From Ampelomyces quisqualis (taxonomy: Eukaryota > Ascomycota > Dothideomycetes > Pleosporales > Phaeosphaeriaceae): a stretch of 64,000 nucleotides of DNA. Location: NCBI GenBank assembly GCA_018398575.1, contig JAGTXZ010000002.1, forward strand, positions 2,358,501 through 2,422,500. The letters are read 5' to 3'. Of this stretch, positions 23,101 to 32,985 are shown one piece after another. A program made the position numbers and the translations under genes. Positions within the stretch are counted from its first letter, which is position 1. Each line of letters begins with the position of its first letter. The notes under the pieces were generated by a model. It was not told the origin of the DNA, searched no databases, and saw only the letters and a list, made by a program, of their open reading frames with translations.

Positions 23101-24040
23101 TCATCCAGACCGACAACGGCAGTTATCTAGGCCTCAGCTCCTGGATGCACCGGGAAGTCGATCTCGTGCTTTTGTAGGCACGATGCGGCGGATGAACGAA
23201 ATGAACGCCAAGCAGTTGGGCGCTTTCGAACAACAATATCACCCCTCGGACTGCGAATCTGATGCAGACAACAATAATCTAGCTTCAGACACCGAATCGG
23301 GGCCTATGATACATGAGGACATGTGGGTGGCAGATGACGATGAAGATATGGTGTTTGAAACTCTTCCTACGTCAAGAAGCAAAGCTAAACCTGGACCAAA
23401 ACCTAAGCCTAAACCCAATAGTGTTTTGAAACCACCAGCTCCGCGAGGTCGTCCTCGGAAAGATGCAAACGGCGCGGAGACGCCGGTCCGTCAGTCAAAA
23501 GCCAATAGCCAGGCACCACTTACAAAAACACCTAATTATGGTGTCTCCGGTCTTGCCCAAGAGGGCGGGTCATCATCGCCACCTCCGACAGACCCACGCT
23601 ATAACATCGCATCGCAAGCAGATACTATTGGCTCAGACGACACAATCGGAGATGATGAGATACAGGACACACAAGCTTACAAGATGGACTCTGAGCTTGC
23701 TAGTTTTATTGTCGAAGATAATGAAGAGGCAGATGTGCTGCCATCTAGCCTACCCAGCCTGGATATGTCCGGGATTGGACGAGGCACGCAGGCTTTGGTG
23801 AAGGCTGCGCGTCCCAAGAGAGCATCAAGGGCGGAGAAGATCTTCACGAGCGACCCGACTGATGATGATGCTGTCGTGAGCAGTGATAGTGACGATGATG
23901 CTCCCCTAGTGAGACCGGGGTTGGTCACGAGCAACAAGCTGGCGTTCGTTGTAGACTCTTCCTCTGGAGAAGATGAACCCCACGTCGTCCCCAGACAGAG
24001 GGCACGAAGGGTTATTGAAGACGATGAGGACGATGAATAA
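20162..24040 (+). CDS. mph1: ATP-dependent DNA helicase Mph1 (FANCM family)
   Basis: Single exon, 1292 aa. Superfamily 2 3'-5' DNA helicase that unwinds D-loops and remodels stalled forks, the fungal FANCM orthologue. Visible: acidic N-terminus (MSDSDDYGDEFDDTEF), a TGLRQTTLFGRQ element shortly before the helicase core, Walker A in LPTGLGKTFIAA (about residue 360), motif II DEAH followed by RATGAYAYVEV (about 460), the TATPG motif III, the alpha-helical insert between the two RecA folds (near residues 545-690), then the helicase C lobe with IGEEGLDIGEVD and motif VI QRMGRTGRKRKG (about 800). The ~440-residue tail is disordered, with acidic patches, an RGRPRKD AT-hook-like motif, and a KPGPKPKPKPN stretch; it ends EDDEDDE. 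No introns, as is usual for fungal mph1. Confidence 0.95.
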   Translation: MSDSDDYGDEFDDTEFLTVATQAEKEDTPAFQPSPRPTKRRKIGAANERTAPIPPNKQPQARRRAFPSSDDDDAAKATDDTVSDTGSTGASPANRGLLHEERSSKRARQHVNEDQDDFSPVKATTAQKRKERIHVPTTNLDMTDLFFTQPPQEHSPPWKPRGAIWAKQVASIGVHRASEPAKWTGLDAIKTMSLPGRQSTSSTPKPQAPPSPDRFESPTKFDDSPILPVQKPAPAAYDFTQDLADLPSDAFASSSSSPQKQDGNVANSESRKRVVAPQTGLRQTTLFGRQGANGSVTPSQQNKRYNFVIDQKQEPPTHHKLDAEATKTWVYPTNLGTIRDYQFNIVQRGLFNNLLVALPTGLGKTFIAATIMLNWFRWTTEAQIVFVAPTKPLVAQQIDACFKIAGIPRSATTMLTGGVSPALRSEEWKSKRVFFMTPQTLLNDLKHGYTDPKKIVLLVVDEAHRATGAYAYVEVVSFLRRFNQSFRVLALTATPGADVESVQKVIDGLDISRVEIRTENSFDICSYVHQRSIEKHVFQNSEEMEMCMELYSQALQPLVNTVNGLNAYWSKDPRDLTPFGCQQAKNKWMAEAGNNANQGVKFMVQAVFAILSSISQGMDLLKYHGMGPFYVKLKEFKKESEKTKSKYKKQILESESFQKLMVRLQGWVTDDNFVGHPKLDFLQRVILEHFANAGNGDSADGAPSQTRIMVFAHFRDSAEEISRILKRHQPMIRPRVFVGQSTGKNSEGMSQKDQLEAIEQFKQGTFNTLIATSIGEEGLDIGEVDLIICYDSKASPIRMLQRMGRTGRKRKGKIIMLQMQGKEENDANKAKDSYERMQELIAKGTQFTFHEEISRRILPPDTKPVVDRRVVDIPPENSQQDWLPEPKKKGRMKKPPKVFHMPDGVLTGFVTAGRMDEEILPKGRKKKAAAPIYPTEELFTMPSLESVLLDDEATKDLERRFQTVFDDDDAPMINGLDYSRHPDRQRQLSRPQLLDAPGSRSRAFVGTMRRMNEMNAKQLGAFEQQYHPSDCESDADNNNLASDTESGPMIHEDMWVADDDEDMVFETLPTSRSKAKPGPKPKPKPNSVLKPPAPRGRPRKDANGAETPVRQSKANSQAPLTKTPNYGVSGLAQEGGSSSPPPTDPRYNIASQADTIGSDDTIGDDEIQDTQAYKMDSELASFIVEDNEEADVLPSSLPSLDMSGIGRGTQALVKAARPKRASRAEKIFTSDPTDDDAVVSSDSDDDAPLVRPGLVTSNKLAFVVDSSSGEDEPHVVPRQRARRVIEDDEDDE

Positions 24041-24185
24041 TCGGCTGAAAATCGAAGGATGTAAATAGAGCTTTTGATTAATCAAACTGCTTCCAGTATT
24101 CTGATTCGTGCCCATCTACGTGCTCTGTATATGGCTCGCCAGCCTTGACCCAACCCTTGATACCTCCACCGAGTGTCAATGATTG

Positions 24186-24194
24186 TACGGAGTA
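24186..24194 (+). repeat. GTA+CGGAGTA micro-insertion inside the rhodanese pseudogene
   Basis: The plus strand reads ttGTA-CGGAGTA-TGTAtc. Excising CGGAGTATGTA (11 bases) joins the conserved halves of the pseudogene in frame, so this is a 7-base core with a 4-base TGTA duplication, inserted after GTA. Confidence 0.6.
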
Positions 24195-24258
24195 TGTATC
24201 GTGCTATCTCCGTTCTCGGCGATGTAGTCGGCGAACCATGCCGAACATCGCAGGCCTC

Positions 24259-24267
24259 TACTCTGTA
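24259..24267 (-). repeat. GTA+CAGAGTA micro-insertion inside the rhodanese pseudogene
   Basis: On the minus strand the site reads GGTA-CAGAGTA-GAGG. Excising the 7-base CAGAGTA restores the C-x5-R loop frame. It differs from CGGAGTA by one transition and is likewise placed directly after GTA. Confidence 0.6.
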
Positions 24268-24636
24268 CCGTTGGAAGAGGCTAGAAAGAAGTCAGCTCAC
24301 GAAAACCAGCATCAGACACGTGGCTCCAGGTGGCAGAAACGTGGTGCGACCTGCACCGAGATTCTACGTACCACAATCAAACGCAACCCTCTTTACCCCC
24401 GCTCGCCCACACAGGTCAAACAATACCCGACGATTCATGTAAAAGGATTGCGCAGGCAGAGTAATGCTCCCCTTGATCGCACCACCCTCGTAGTCGGTGC
24501 GTCGCACGTCCACAGTGAGGAGATCAGGAGATGACGGGCCGAACAGGGCCTCGTCACGTGGTCATATCGGTGCCGTGGTACGAGGCGGGGGGAAGGCGTC
24601 TGTCCAGCTCGCAGACGGCTTAGAAGCTTCGGCCAT

Positions 24637-25264
24637 TACTCTGGGAACAGCAGTTTTGAGAATGATGTCGTGACTATCGATGATTCGAGCGGCCCGAGTC
24701 CGATCTCTTTCAATGTTCTCTTCCGAGGCTTCGCTGCACAGTGCAGATCAGCGTGCAGCTACCAAAACGACGCACTAGGCTCAAGCTGTCACTCTCGCGG
24801 CTCCTTCCCTGCATCACCGCCACACTTGGCACTGGACACATTTCGAGTTTCGATAGCCCCATGAACGTATGTATGCTTACAGTTCCGCCTACCGACGAGT
24901 TTTAATATAACTGACCATATTCACTCCCTTGCTCGTTGTCACCCCTGTCTCGTCCTGCCTATTCCGATTCGTGTTCTTGTTGCCTTTCATTTATCTGTGT
25001 CTAGACTTGTACTCCGTACAGTGGAATAAATCTTCACCGCCACAGCCAGGACCTGTCACTTAAATTGTGCCGATTGAGTTTCATTACGGATACACTCTGG
25101 CCTCTTTGCCTGCCCCACACCTTGATTTGGCTTGCCGAGAGCTCCATACAGTGGAGGTACTTCAGACGGTGAGTCCCACGGCCCCGCGGGCATCCTAGGA
25201 ATGCTCGCCGCAGACGTTTGCTGACTGGAGGACTACTCGGCAGGTTCTCGAGTGATACGACGAC
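24637..25264. other. Intergenic, ero1 upstream region
   Basis: No gene recognised. Holds an exact GTACGGAGTA word (25010-25018 plus flank) and pyrimidine-rich stretches near 24940-24990 that fit a fungal promoter. Start of ero1 follows at 25265. Confidence 0.4.
25010..25018. repeat. GTACGGAGTA micro-element (minus orientation)
   Basis: Plus strand TACTCCGTAC, minus strand GTACGGAGTA, in the ero1 upstream region. Same word and same GTA neighbour as at 2737. Confidence 0.5.
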
Positions 25265-27231
25265 ATGCGCCCCGCAGCGCACGTGTTCTACCTAGCAGTC
25301 TTCTCGCTACTGGGTAGCTCACACGCTGCCAGCGATGTTGCGCCTACCAAGTCCAAGAGCATTCCGCCAAACGTCTGCGATGTAAGCAATAATTCGTCGT
25401 GCTCGCCAACACAGCCCCAAAGCCAGAATACTAAGATTGCCTTTCAGCTAGAGCCTGGAGCAATAGTATCGGACGCCTGCGCAAGCTACAGCACCCTCGA
25501 GCAGCTGAACGAAGCTATCCACCCTTACCTCCACTCGATCACGCAGAAGACCGACTTCTTTTCGCACTATCGCTTGAACTTGTTCAGCAAGAAATGTCCG
25601 TTCTGGGACGACGAGAATGGCATGTGCGGGAACGTAGCATGCGCAGTGAATACACTGGAGAATGAAGAGGACATTCCGCTGGTCTGGCGCGCGAAGGAGT
25701 TGGGAAAACTCGAGGGGCCAACAGCGCAACATCCTGGAAAGAAGCAACAGAGAGAAGAACGCAAACGACCGCTGCACGGAAGCTTAGGCGAGGATGTTGA
25801 CGAGAGCTGCGTAGTTGAATACGACGATGAATGCGACGATCGCGACTACTGCATCCCCGACGACGAGTCGGCCATAGCCAAGGGAGACTACGTTTCGCTT
25901 GTGGACAACCCAGAGCGTTTCACCGGATACGCAGGAGTTGGCGCCCAGCAGGTCTGGGAGGCCATTTACCGTGAGAACTGCTTCAGCAAACCCCCAAAGA
26001 TAGCACAAGGCAATGGTCAGTCCGCGCCAACTGGGGGCTCTTCGCCATTCGGTGCTTTTGGCAGCCAGCAGCAGATGCTCGCCGCCAACCAGCTGCGACA
26101 TGTCATGAAGGAGCAGGCCGTCCAGCAAAAGGTCCAGTCTGCAATCGCCCATGGCACTGCTGTATCTCGACTAGACCCTGTGGAGTTCGACGATACTTGC
26201 TTGGAGAAGCGTGTCTTCCACCGCGTCATATCGGGGATGCACGCATCCATCTCAACACATCTATGCTGGGACTATCTCAACCAAACCACGGGCCAGTGGG
26301 GTCCCAATCTGGCTTGTTATGAGCAGCGCCTTCACAATTTCCCCGAACGGATCTCGAACATTTACTTCAACTATGCTCTCATCATGCGCGCGGTCGGCAA
26401 GATCAAGCAGCACATCTCTGACTACTCATTCTGTTCCGAGGACCCCGAGCAAGATCTACGCACAAAAAACTCTGTCCTACGTCTCGCGTCGGCCCTTCCC
26501 TCTGGTCCCGAGATCTTTGACGAGACTGTCATGTTCCAAGACCCAGATACAATTGCGTTGAAGGAAGACTTCCGCCAGCGCTTTAGGAACGTCAGCAGGA
26601 TCATGGATTGTGTAGGCTGCGATAAGTGCAGGCTTTGGGGGAAAGTGCAAACGAACGGCTACGGCACAGCGCTGAAGGTGCTTTTCGAGTTTGACGAAAA
26701 TGACTCTTCGAAAGACCCACTGCTGCGCCGCACCGAACTGGTTGCGCTCATCAACACCATGGACCGTCTCTCTCACTCGCTGTCCTCGATTAAAGAATTC
26801 CGTCACATGCTGGATGAGCGTGACGGTGTATCGAAAGCGATCGCTCCTCCAGTTCCCGAGCCATCGAAGGAAGTGCTGAAAACAAAGCTCGCGCTTGAAG
26901 ACTTTGACAAAGCCTCGAAAGGTGCAGGAGAGGACGGCTTGCCAGACTTCAAGCGCGATTGGGATCCTCAAAACATGACCATGTTGGAGGAGGTCTGGGA
27001 GGAGTTTCAGCTGGTGAAGCGTACTTTCATCTACGTCCTCTGGCAGTGGACACAGTTACCCGGTCGATTGTAAGTTCTTCTCACTCTGCCAATCCTTGTA
27101 TAATGGCTAACATGTCTGTCAGCTCCAGAATATTCATCTTGGAACTGGGTCGTCTTTACGATTGGTGGTTGGGCATGAATCCTGGACCTAGAAGCTGGGA
27201 GATTCGCATCCCTAGACGCGATGAGCTCTGA
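25265..27231 (+). CDS. ero1: Endoplasmic reticulum oxidoreductin Ero1 with C-terminal RDEL
   Basis: Flavin oxidase that reoxidises protein disulfide isomerase with O2 in the ER lumen. Exons 25265-27069 and 27123-27231 (53-nt intron) give 637 aa. Visible: signal peptide (residues 1 to about 20, VFYLAVFSLLGSSHA), the shuttle region with CPFWDDENGMCGNVAC near residue 120, FAD-binding residues in CFSKPP and W-x-D loops, GMHASISTHLCWDY, and the active-site CVGCDKCRLWGKVQTNGYGTALK near residue 448 (CxxCxxC). Helical C-terminal part follows. The short second exon ends IPRRDEL, an HDEL-type retrieval signal; yeast Ero1 instead relies on its own C-terminal tail. Expected to be induced by the unfolded protein response, but I did not find a certain UPR element. 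Confidence 0.95.
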
Positions 27232-28790
27232 GCTGCAGAGCTTGAAGCTCCATGTATATACTGGAAAGCAGAAAATTGGTTAGATGCATAGCTGTGGAGT
27301 TTGGGTATGGCACATTCGCATTGGCATTGAAAGGCGTCGTATACTCGGAACACAATACAGATCGACTTCAGCATACATACATGTTTCTTTATCGTTCTTT
27401 AGAGTTTGTTTTTTTCGCACTTCCTCTTTGGCCTCTAGAACTTTCACCCCACGTTAGCCGCAGCCGCACCATGGCAGATGACCCAATCTACGTCGTCATC
27501 AAATCATGATCAATCCCCTAAGCTCCCCCTTCCTCTGAGACCTCTTGACGCCATGCATGGAAAATTTCCTATCAGCGATGCTATTTCATCCCAAAACATT
27601 CCACCCAAATATATACTACACTCCACACCAGTTATTTTTTTTTCACACCGCGTTGAAGATATGAAGGACAGGATAGGACTAGAAAATCCTTCGCGGTTCG
27701 CGTTTGCGTGCAACCTTGGTGTAGATTTGGAGAGCGGGCAAAGGAAAGGTTGGGGTTTTTTCAACCGGCCGGAAAGGAATGTGTATGCTCCGCGGCAGAG
27801 GCTTTTTTCTCGGCTTATCGTTGTGTCACATGGTGAAGGGAGACGGGATTGGTCGACTGATGACGAATTATGGGTTGAATGTGCGATGGTGGTCTGAGCC
27901 AGCGGCAGGGAAGATGCATGCCTGCTTTCTACGGATGCAGGGGAGTTACTGGACTGGGTAGGTTGATGGGTCTTTGGTGGTTGGTTGGCGCGAAGACTAA
28001 GCCTCGCGCCTGTTTTCGATACTTGCTGCTTTGGGGGTTCTGGGCAAGATAAGCTTTGAGAGGAGATGGGAACTCGGTGTGCGATTGAACGTTGGCGATT
28101 CCATTTGATCGAAAGGCTTGAAGAAATTCAGGACTGTCTTTCCTACAAGTATCTCTGACAAGAGGCGTGTTGGATTTATATTCTTCGATTGTGCAGGGGA
28201 AAGACATCGTCGCTAGATTGATCGTCGCTTTCCGAACGGAACAGCGGCTGGTACTAAACTTAAAACTTGGGCTGTTGGGAAGCCCAGAATTCGCTTTGTT
28301 TGCATTTTCCAGCAAACCCCTCGAAAGGTAAATATTAGTAAGTATGATGCATTCGAGATCTGTGATGGTCAATTTCTTTATTTTGTGGTCGGCTTGAAGC
28401 TGCAGTACGTCTGCACTACGCCTGGTTGCGACTGCATAACTGTGCGATCTCTTGCTTAGTGAAACAAGTAGCTCAGATTTCAAAGAAAACCTCGTCATTG
28501 CATGCAGCTTATGGGCAAATGATGAGCAGCAAAGGAGCATTACTAAGCTTACCAAATTATGCACATATGAGCGCTAGCTAACTGCGCAATTCTCGATTCT
28601 CACGACTCGACCTAGTACACAAGAACCACTATCGCTGAGGGTGCGACATTATTGCTTACAGTAGATTTGCATGTGAAACTTCATATGTTGCTGCACTCTC
28701 TACTTGTATGATTGTATCACATGAGAACCTCTGTCCCCCACTACTAACTTACACACCAAAACTGACCTTCTGATTGGAATCGCGCACATA
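27232..28790. other. Intergenic region without supported gene
   Basis: About 1.6 kb. Two open frames stand out by length (27478-27897 plus, 139 codons; 27929-28564 minus, 211 codons) but neither has a domain, signal peptide or sensible composition. I do not call them genes. Confidence 0.4.
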
Positions 28791-28793
28791 TCA

Positions 28794-29480
28794 CCAGAGC
28801 GGGGTCGCGCATCGCAAGCATGCACCGCTTGCCGAAAGCAAAGGACGAGATGTTATGAAACGGCGGGTGGTCGAGCATGCCTCTGCTGCGAACGTTTGGG
28901 GCAATTTTGTATCCTTCCGAGCACATCCAGTAGCGGGTAAGCATGTATGAGCCGAGCCGACTGAGGCATAGCCAAACAATGCAGTGGCTCCGCCAGGCGA
29001 AGATTAAACTTCGTGGTAAACACTCTCAAGACATTATGCAGAGGTCAGCTTTGCATATATTTGCTAGACTTGAGCGCCTGAAGTGGACTATCAACACGCT
29101 GACGCAGCGTGTGAAAATCCTGGAAGCAGATCACTTACACTCAAGCAACCAACGCCCTAAGACATCCTCCCTAACACCACCGGACTAGGATCACATCAAA
29201 CATCTCTGGGAGAATCCTCAGTCTACTTATCAGAGCCCTGCGCTGCTCTCCGTTCTTCGCGACGTTACCTCCAATTCGGGATTCGAATTGCGCGATGTCG
29301 ATCGAACTGCGAAAGTACTCCGTCGCCGATAGCGAGCCTCAATAGCATTATAGAAAGTATACTCGGCCCTGAAGCGGCATGTAATTTGCTCGCTCTCTTC
29401 CAGATACATTGCAGCTTGCTGTTTGATCGCCTTGCGGTAAGTGACATCCGTTCTCTTCTACAATCCCTAGGAGACTCTCT
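28794..29480 (+). pseudogene. Relic of a Zn(2)Cys(6) transcription factor
   Basis: Bases 28821-28910 encode a complete Zn2Cys6 binuclear cluster: CTACRKQRTRC, eight residues, CLCC, six residues, C, with the usual basic loop. A donor-like GGTAAGC follows, and after an acceptor-like ATGCAG a coiled-coil linker can be read (RLERLKWTINTLTQRVKILE, 29068-29127), as in Gal4-type dimerisation regions. The two pieces do not join in frame by the visible sites; the linker frame meets a TAG at 29186, continues (PALLSVLRDV), meets another TAG near 29330, and then shows SIIESILGPEAACNLLALF, like the start of a fungal transcription-factor middle region. No start codon or downstream domain is clear. Read as a decayed gene; a heavily spliced live gene is less likely. 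Confidence 0.6.
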
Positions 29481-29823
29481 GAGCTTCCTATGCCCCTGCT
29501 AAAGTGCGTGCAGACTGCCTGATGTAAGTAAAGTCTGTTGGAAACACATTGTTTCGATTTTGCACTCAGACACGTCACATGAATCTGCTCTACGTCTTAC
29601 AGCTATTCTGTTCGGAGCCTGTCCTTTTGATGTAGAGAAAGTCTCTGTGCTATCAGACTTTTAGCCGCTGGATTGATACGATTACCATCGTTTTGGTACC
29701 TAGGTACATTAGATTGCATGTCTCAAGGTGCTCCTAGAAAGGAACTTCGTTCCGTCTCTATCTTGTATGCAGATAGGCTGCACCAAACTGTAGCTTGAGG
29801 CGTGGCTATCCAATCACAAATCA

Positions 29824-30330
29824 TTGCTCGACCTAGTAGAAAGACAAACCCAAAAATATAAGTTTAGTCAACTTTCCCTGGAATATTGCCTTCGGAGATG
29901 TTGGTGCTGGTGGTTCTTTGATGATGGGTTTTTTTCTTGCTGGCAGCTTTGGAAAGTTCTTGTTGGTATTAGCTGGACTGAGCTCTACCGGTATACCTGT
30001 ACGTACTCCATCTTTGCCGGTATAGTTCCTCACACATTGCTGAGCTTGTACATAAAAAAAACCCAGCGGTTGATTTTACTTACTCCTAGCTTCATCGCCG
30101 CCATCACGGTCGATTATTGTGCTGCAACTCTCTTCGAAGACACGCTCGAGGTATTCCTCTCTTTCATAGGTTGCGCGACTATTATACATCTCATCGTCAT
30201 CACTGGGGGAGATATTCTCTTTCGTCACTCGCGTTGCTCAAATTATGACTGGGCAAGCTGGGAGTTACTGCCATTTGGCTGGGGAGCTATTGCAGTCCTC
30301 GCGTTCGGATTCGTGGGCGCTTGCCCTTAA
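29824..30330 (+). pseudogene. Hydrophobic 168-codon frame without ATG: membrane-protein relic or lone exon
   Basis: The frame has no in-frame ATG at all, yet encodes several good membrane segments (RLILLTPSFIAAITV, VFLSFIGCATIIHLIVI, GWGAIAVLAFGFVGACP) and a hydrophilic SNYDWASWELLP loop between the last two. It ends at TAA 30328-30330. Either an internal exon of a gene whose other exons I cannot see, or the remains of one. No family recognised. Confidence 0.3.
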
Positions 30331-31106
30331 GATGAAGATGGCTCGGTATACGGTTCCAATTACTCGACTGGGCATAAGCTCGAGCTGATCTCTACAACTT
30401 CTTGGCGTATCAAAATGAAACATCCATCACCAAAGGCAGTAACAATACATCGATGCTACGCTATGCATTTCCCCATAAAGGTTGTGCGATCTGTCACATC
30501 ATACCATGCAGCACACGAATTGTAACTTGACAGACACACCCAAAATCCATGCTAATGCAAGCCGTGTCACAGCTGAACACATGCAGAGGGTTGCAAGGTG
30601 TATTGCACTACTAAGCTATTCGCTGATGCTTAACCCAATTTGGTTAATCGGGGTTCACGCTAGCGGCTTTTCCGCTGCCATAAGCCAAAGCTTGTCCTCA
30701 TTCAACCTCATCATCGTTCAGCGCCAGCTTGTGTTCAGCCTCCCTGCACGCCATTCTCCAGCTGGATAAAAGCAATGCGGCGCATTGGCTGTTGCGGGGT
30801 CACACCATCACAGCTGAATCTGGCCATTTCCTTCATGCACTTCGCGGTGTGGAGGACTCGCAAGACTCCACCACCTACGATAGCTCTTGACTCATTTTGA
30901 CATGTGTGCTGAGACTGTGCTTACCCTTGACCGTCTAGTGCGTGTTGACTTCCTCGCGGTGGCTGCTTAGTCTGACCTCAGCTTTGGGCCGGCATTGGCG
31001 TTCAACGGTGTGTACATATGCCCTGTGCCTGATACTTCTACTCATTATCGACCTATTTCTTCCCCTAGCGTACCACACAAGATATCTCTTGGCTTTCCCA
31101 TCGAAA
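30331..31106. other. Intergenic, promoter side of the DUF2235 gene
   Basis: No gene recognised. The frame of the next gene is open from an ATG at 30942, but the stretch before 31107 is hydrophobic and Leu-rich without similarity to the family. Confidence 0.4.
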
Positions 31107-32985
31107 ATGGCGGACGATAAACCGTGGGGAAGACGCCTCGTTATCTGCTGTGATGGCACTTGGCAGTCCAGCGCCAGCAGCAAGGAGAACGTCCCCTCGA
31201 ACATCACCAAACTATGTCGCCTCATTGCCCGTGTAGGCGCAGACCAGCAAGACCCCTCGAGGAAGCTTCACCAAATTGTCTACTACGATGGCGGGATAGG
31301 AACCGGCGATCTCAGTACAAGAGAGGCAAAGCGACAAGGCGGCACAGGAGCTGGACTCGCAGAAAACGTCATCGAAGCTTACAACTTCATTGTCATGAAC
31401 TACGAGCCTGGAGACGAGATCTTTTGCTTTGGTTTCTCGAGAGGTGCATACACTGCACGAGCTGTCTCTGGCCTAGTCTCGGACATCGGTGTCATCAAAC
31501 CTATTCACATGCAATTCTTCCCGGACCTTTATCGTACATACATGGCAAAGGAAAATGACAAAGAGTTTAGGGAAACGCAAGGCTGGAAGTGGTTTACAGA
31601 GGGCAAGCGCAGCAAGAAGGGTGACGAGCTGGCAGCGAAGGGCGTGTCTTACGACGAAAACAACTTGCAACAGCTAGCAGAATGGTGGGAGATCCGACCA
31701 CATGGCGACCTTGCTGTCAGCCCTGAAAGCCGAAAAGTGAAAGTTGTAGGAGTTTTTGACACAGTTGGTAGCCTAGGTATACCAGACGTGTTGGGACTCA
31801 ATCTAGCTCGGAAAAGGACAAAATACGGATTTCACAATGTAAAACTCAATGAGCGTAAGACTGCCCTGTGCCTTGATGACTTCCAGATAGCTGACAATGG
31901 AAGACATCGAGCATGCCTACCAAGCGCTAGCACTGGACGAACGCCGCAAAGCTTTCAGGCCAACCTTATGGTATATTCCAAAAGATCTGGTTGATGACCC
32001 CAAGAGGGCAACTCCAGAGCTGAAGCAAGTCTGGGTAATTACAGCAAGTTCACGCCTCAGGACAACTAGACTGACCCCATTGGCTGCAGTTCCCTGGCGT
32101 CCACATAAATTGCGGTGGAGGTTCGGATGATGCATTCTCCACCATGAAAGAAGACAGCGAGAGTAAGTGCTTAGAGATTCGAGGGGACTTCCAAAGATTT
32201 AACACTAGCTAGATATGTCGACTGCCACCTTAGCATGGATGTTGCAATGTGTTTCACCTCATCTCACAATTGACAAGGAAGCCTTCGACAACTACTTGGA
32301 CCAGTATAAGCGCTGGTTGTTCCGCATACGCTTTGCCTGTACCTACCACCACGATACCACATGGGACAAGGTCAAATCATACCTTCCCTCCGTCCCGCTA
32401 ATCAGCTCCGTACCTAGTGAGCTCGATCCGCCACAACGCGATCCGCCTCATGCTCACCCGGAATTTGATTTTGGTTGGGGCACCGGTCCGCTCGTTGACT
32501 CCTTCGGTGGCATGTACCATCTCAACGGCACACACAAGCGCATACCAGCCCACGAAGGAGTCGAGACATATGATGAGGAGGAGGGAGCATACCACTGGAC
32601 GCCCCTGTCCAAACTCGGCCAAACACACGAGTACATTCATCCTATTGTTCTATATCGAAGTATCGTGCATGGCTGGGACAAGAATTCTCCCCTCAAGGAC
32701 GGATGGAACCGCGAACATTGGCGCGGCGACGATGGCAAAGCGCGCTATTGGTGGTACATGGATGGCGAGCAGAAGACTGTGGCGCTGCCTGAGTGGGCGA
32801 TTCTGCCTGATTTGCCCGACAAGAAGAACTATGAACGAGCGTGGTATCACAAGTGCGAGAAGACAAAGCATACACTTGAGAAGTTGAGTGAGAACAAGGC
32901 GTATGGTGCCAACGATTTCCTGGCATCCCTGGATAAGGAGATTGATTTCGGCTTTGACAATAAGCCTCAGAATGAGTGGCCTTAG
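31107..32985 (+). CDS. DUF2235 alpha/beta-hydrolase-like protein
   Basis: Four exons, 31107-31854, 31904-32034, 32090-32162, 32213-32985 (introns 49, 55 and 50 nt), give 574 aa. Start at 31107 chosen for its AAAATGG context and because the family begins shortly before RRLVICCDGTW, the conserved first strand. Other family marks: YYDGGIGTG, the nucleophile elbow CFGFSRGAYTAR (GxSxG), VGVFDTVGSLGIP (catalytic Asp candidate), LDERRKAFRPTLW, and FPGVHINCGGGS (catalytic His candidate). The C-terminal ~260 residues carry the family's variable lid region. DUF2235 is related to bacterial type VI phospholipase effectors of the Tle1 type; in fungi the substrate is unknown, so lipase activity is an inference. 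An ATG at 30942 would add 55 residues with a membrane helix and is the alternative start. Confidence 0.88.

Larger units (their letters stand above)
24078..24636 (-). pseudogene. Dead rhodanese / Cdc25-like (Ych1, Arc-type) phosphatase gene
   Basis: Minus-strand remains of a small rhodanese-fold protein of the Cdc25-like/arsenate reductase group. Readable: MAEASKPSASWTDAFPPPR, then an in-frame TGA (24562-24564), then LLTVDVRRTDYEGGAIKGS and LPAQSF, an intron starting GTACGT after the DC codons, the catalytic loop C-A-S-S-N-G, and after a frameshift R-G-L-R-C-SAWFADYIAENGDSTI, and after a second frameshift GGGIKGWVKAGEPY ... EYWKQFD. Both frameshifts lie exactly at GTA-type micro-elements (24259 and 24186): taking out 7 and 11 bases would rejoin the flanking conserved motifs. 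The C-x5-R active site itself is split by the first insertion. Lesions total three; the gene is not functional. Confidence 0.8.

Noticed and set aside
27478..27897. 139-codon plus-strand frame after ero1
   Set aside because: Begins in the probable ero1 3' region and has no recognisable feature.
27929..28564. 211-codon minus-strand frame
   Set aside because: No domain, signal peptide or splice support; composition looks like random reading of intergenic DNA.
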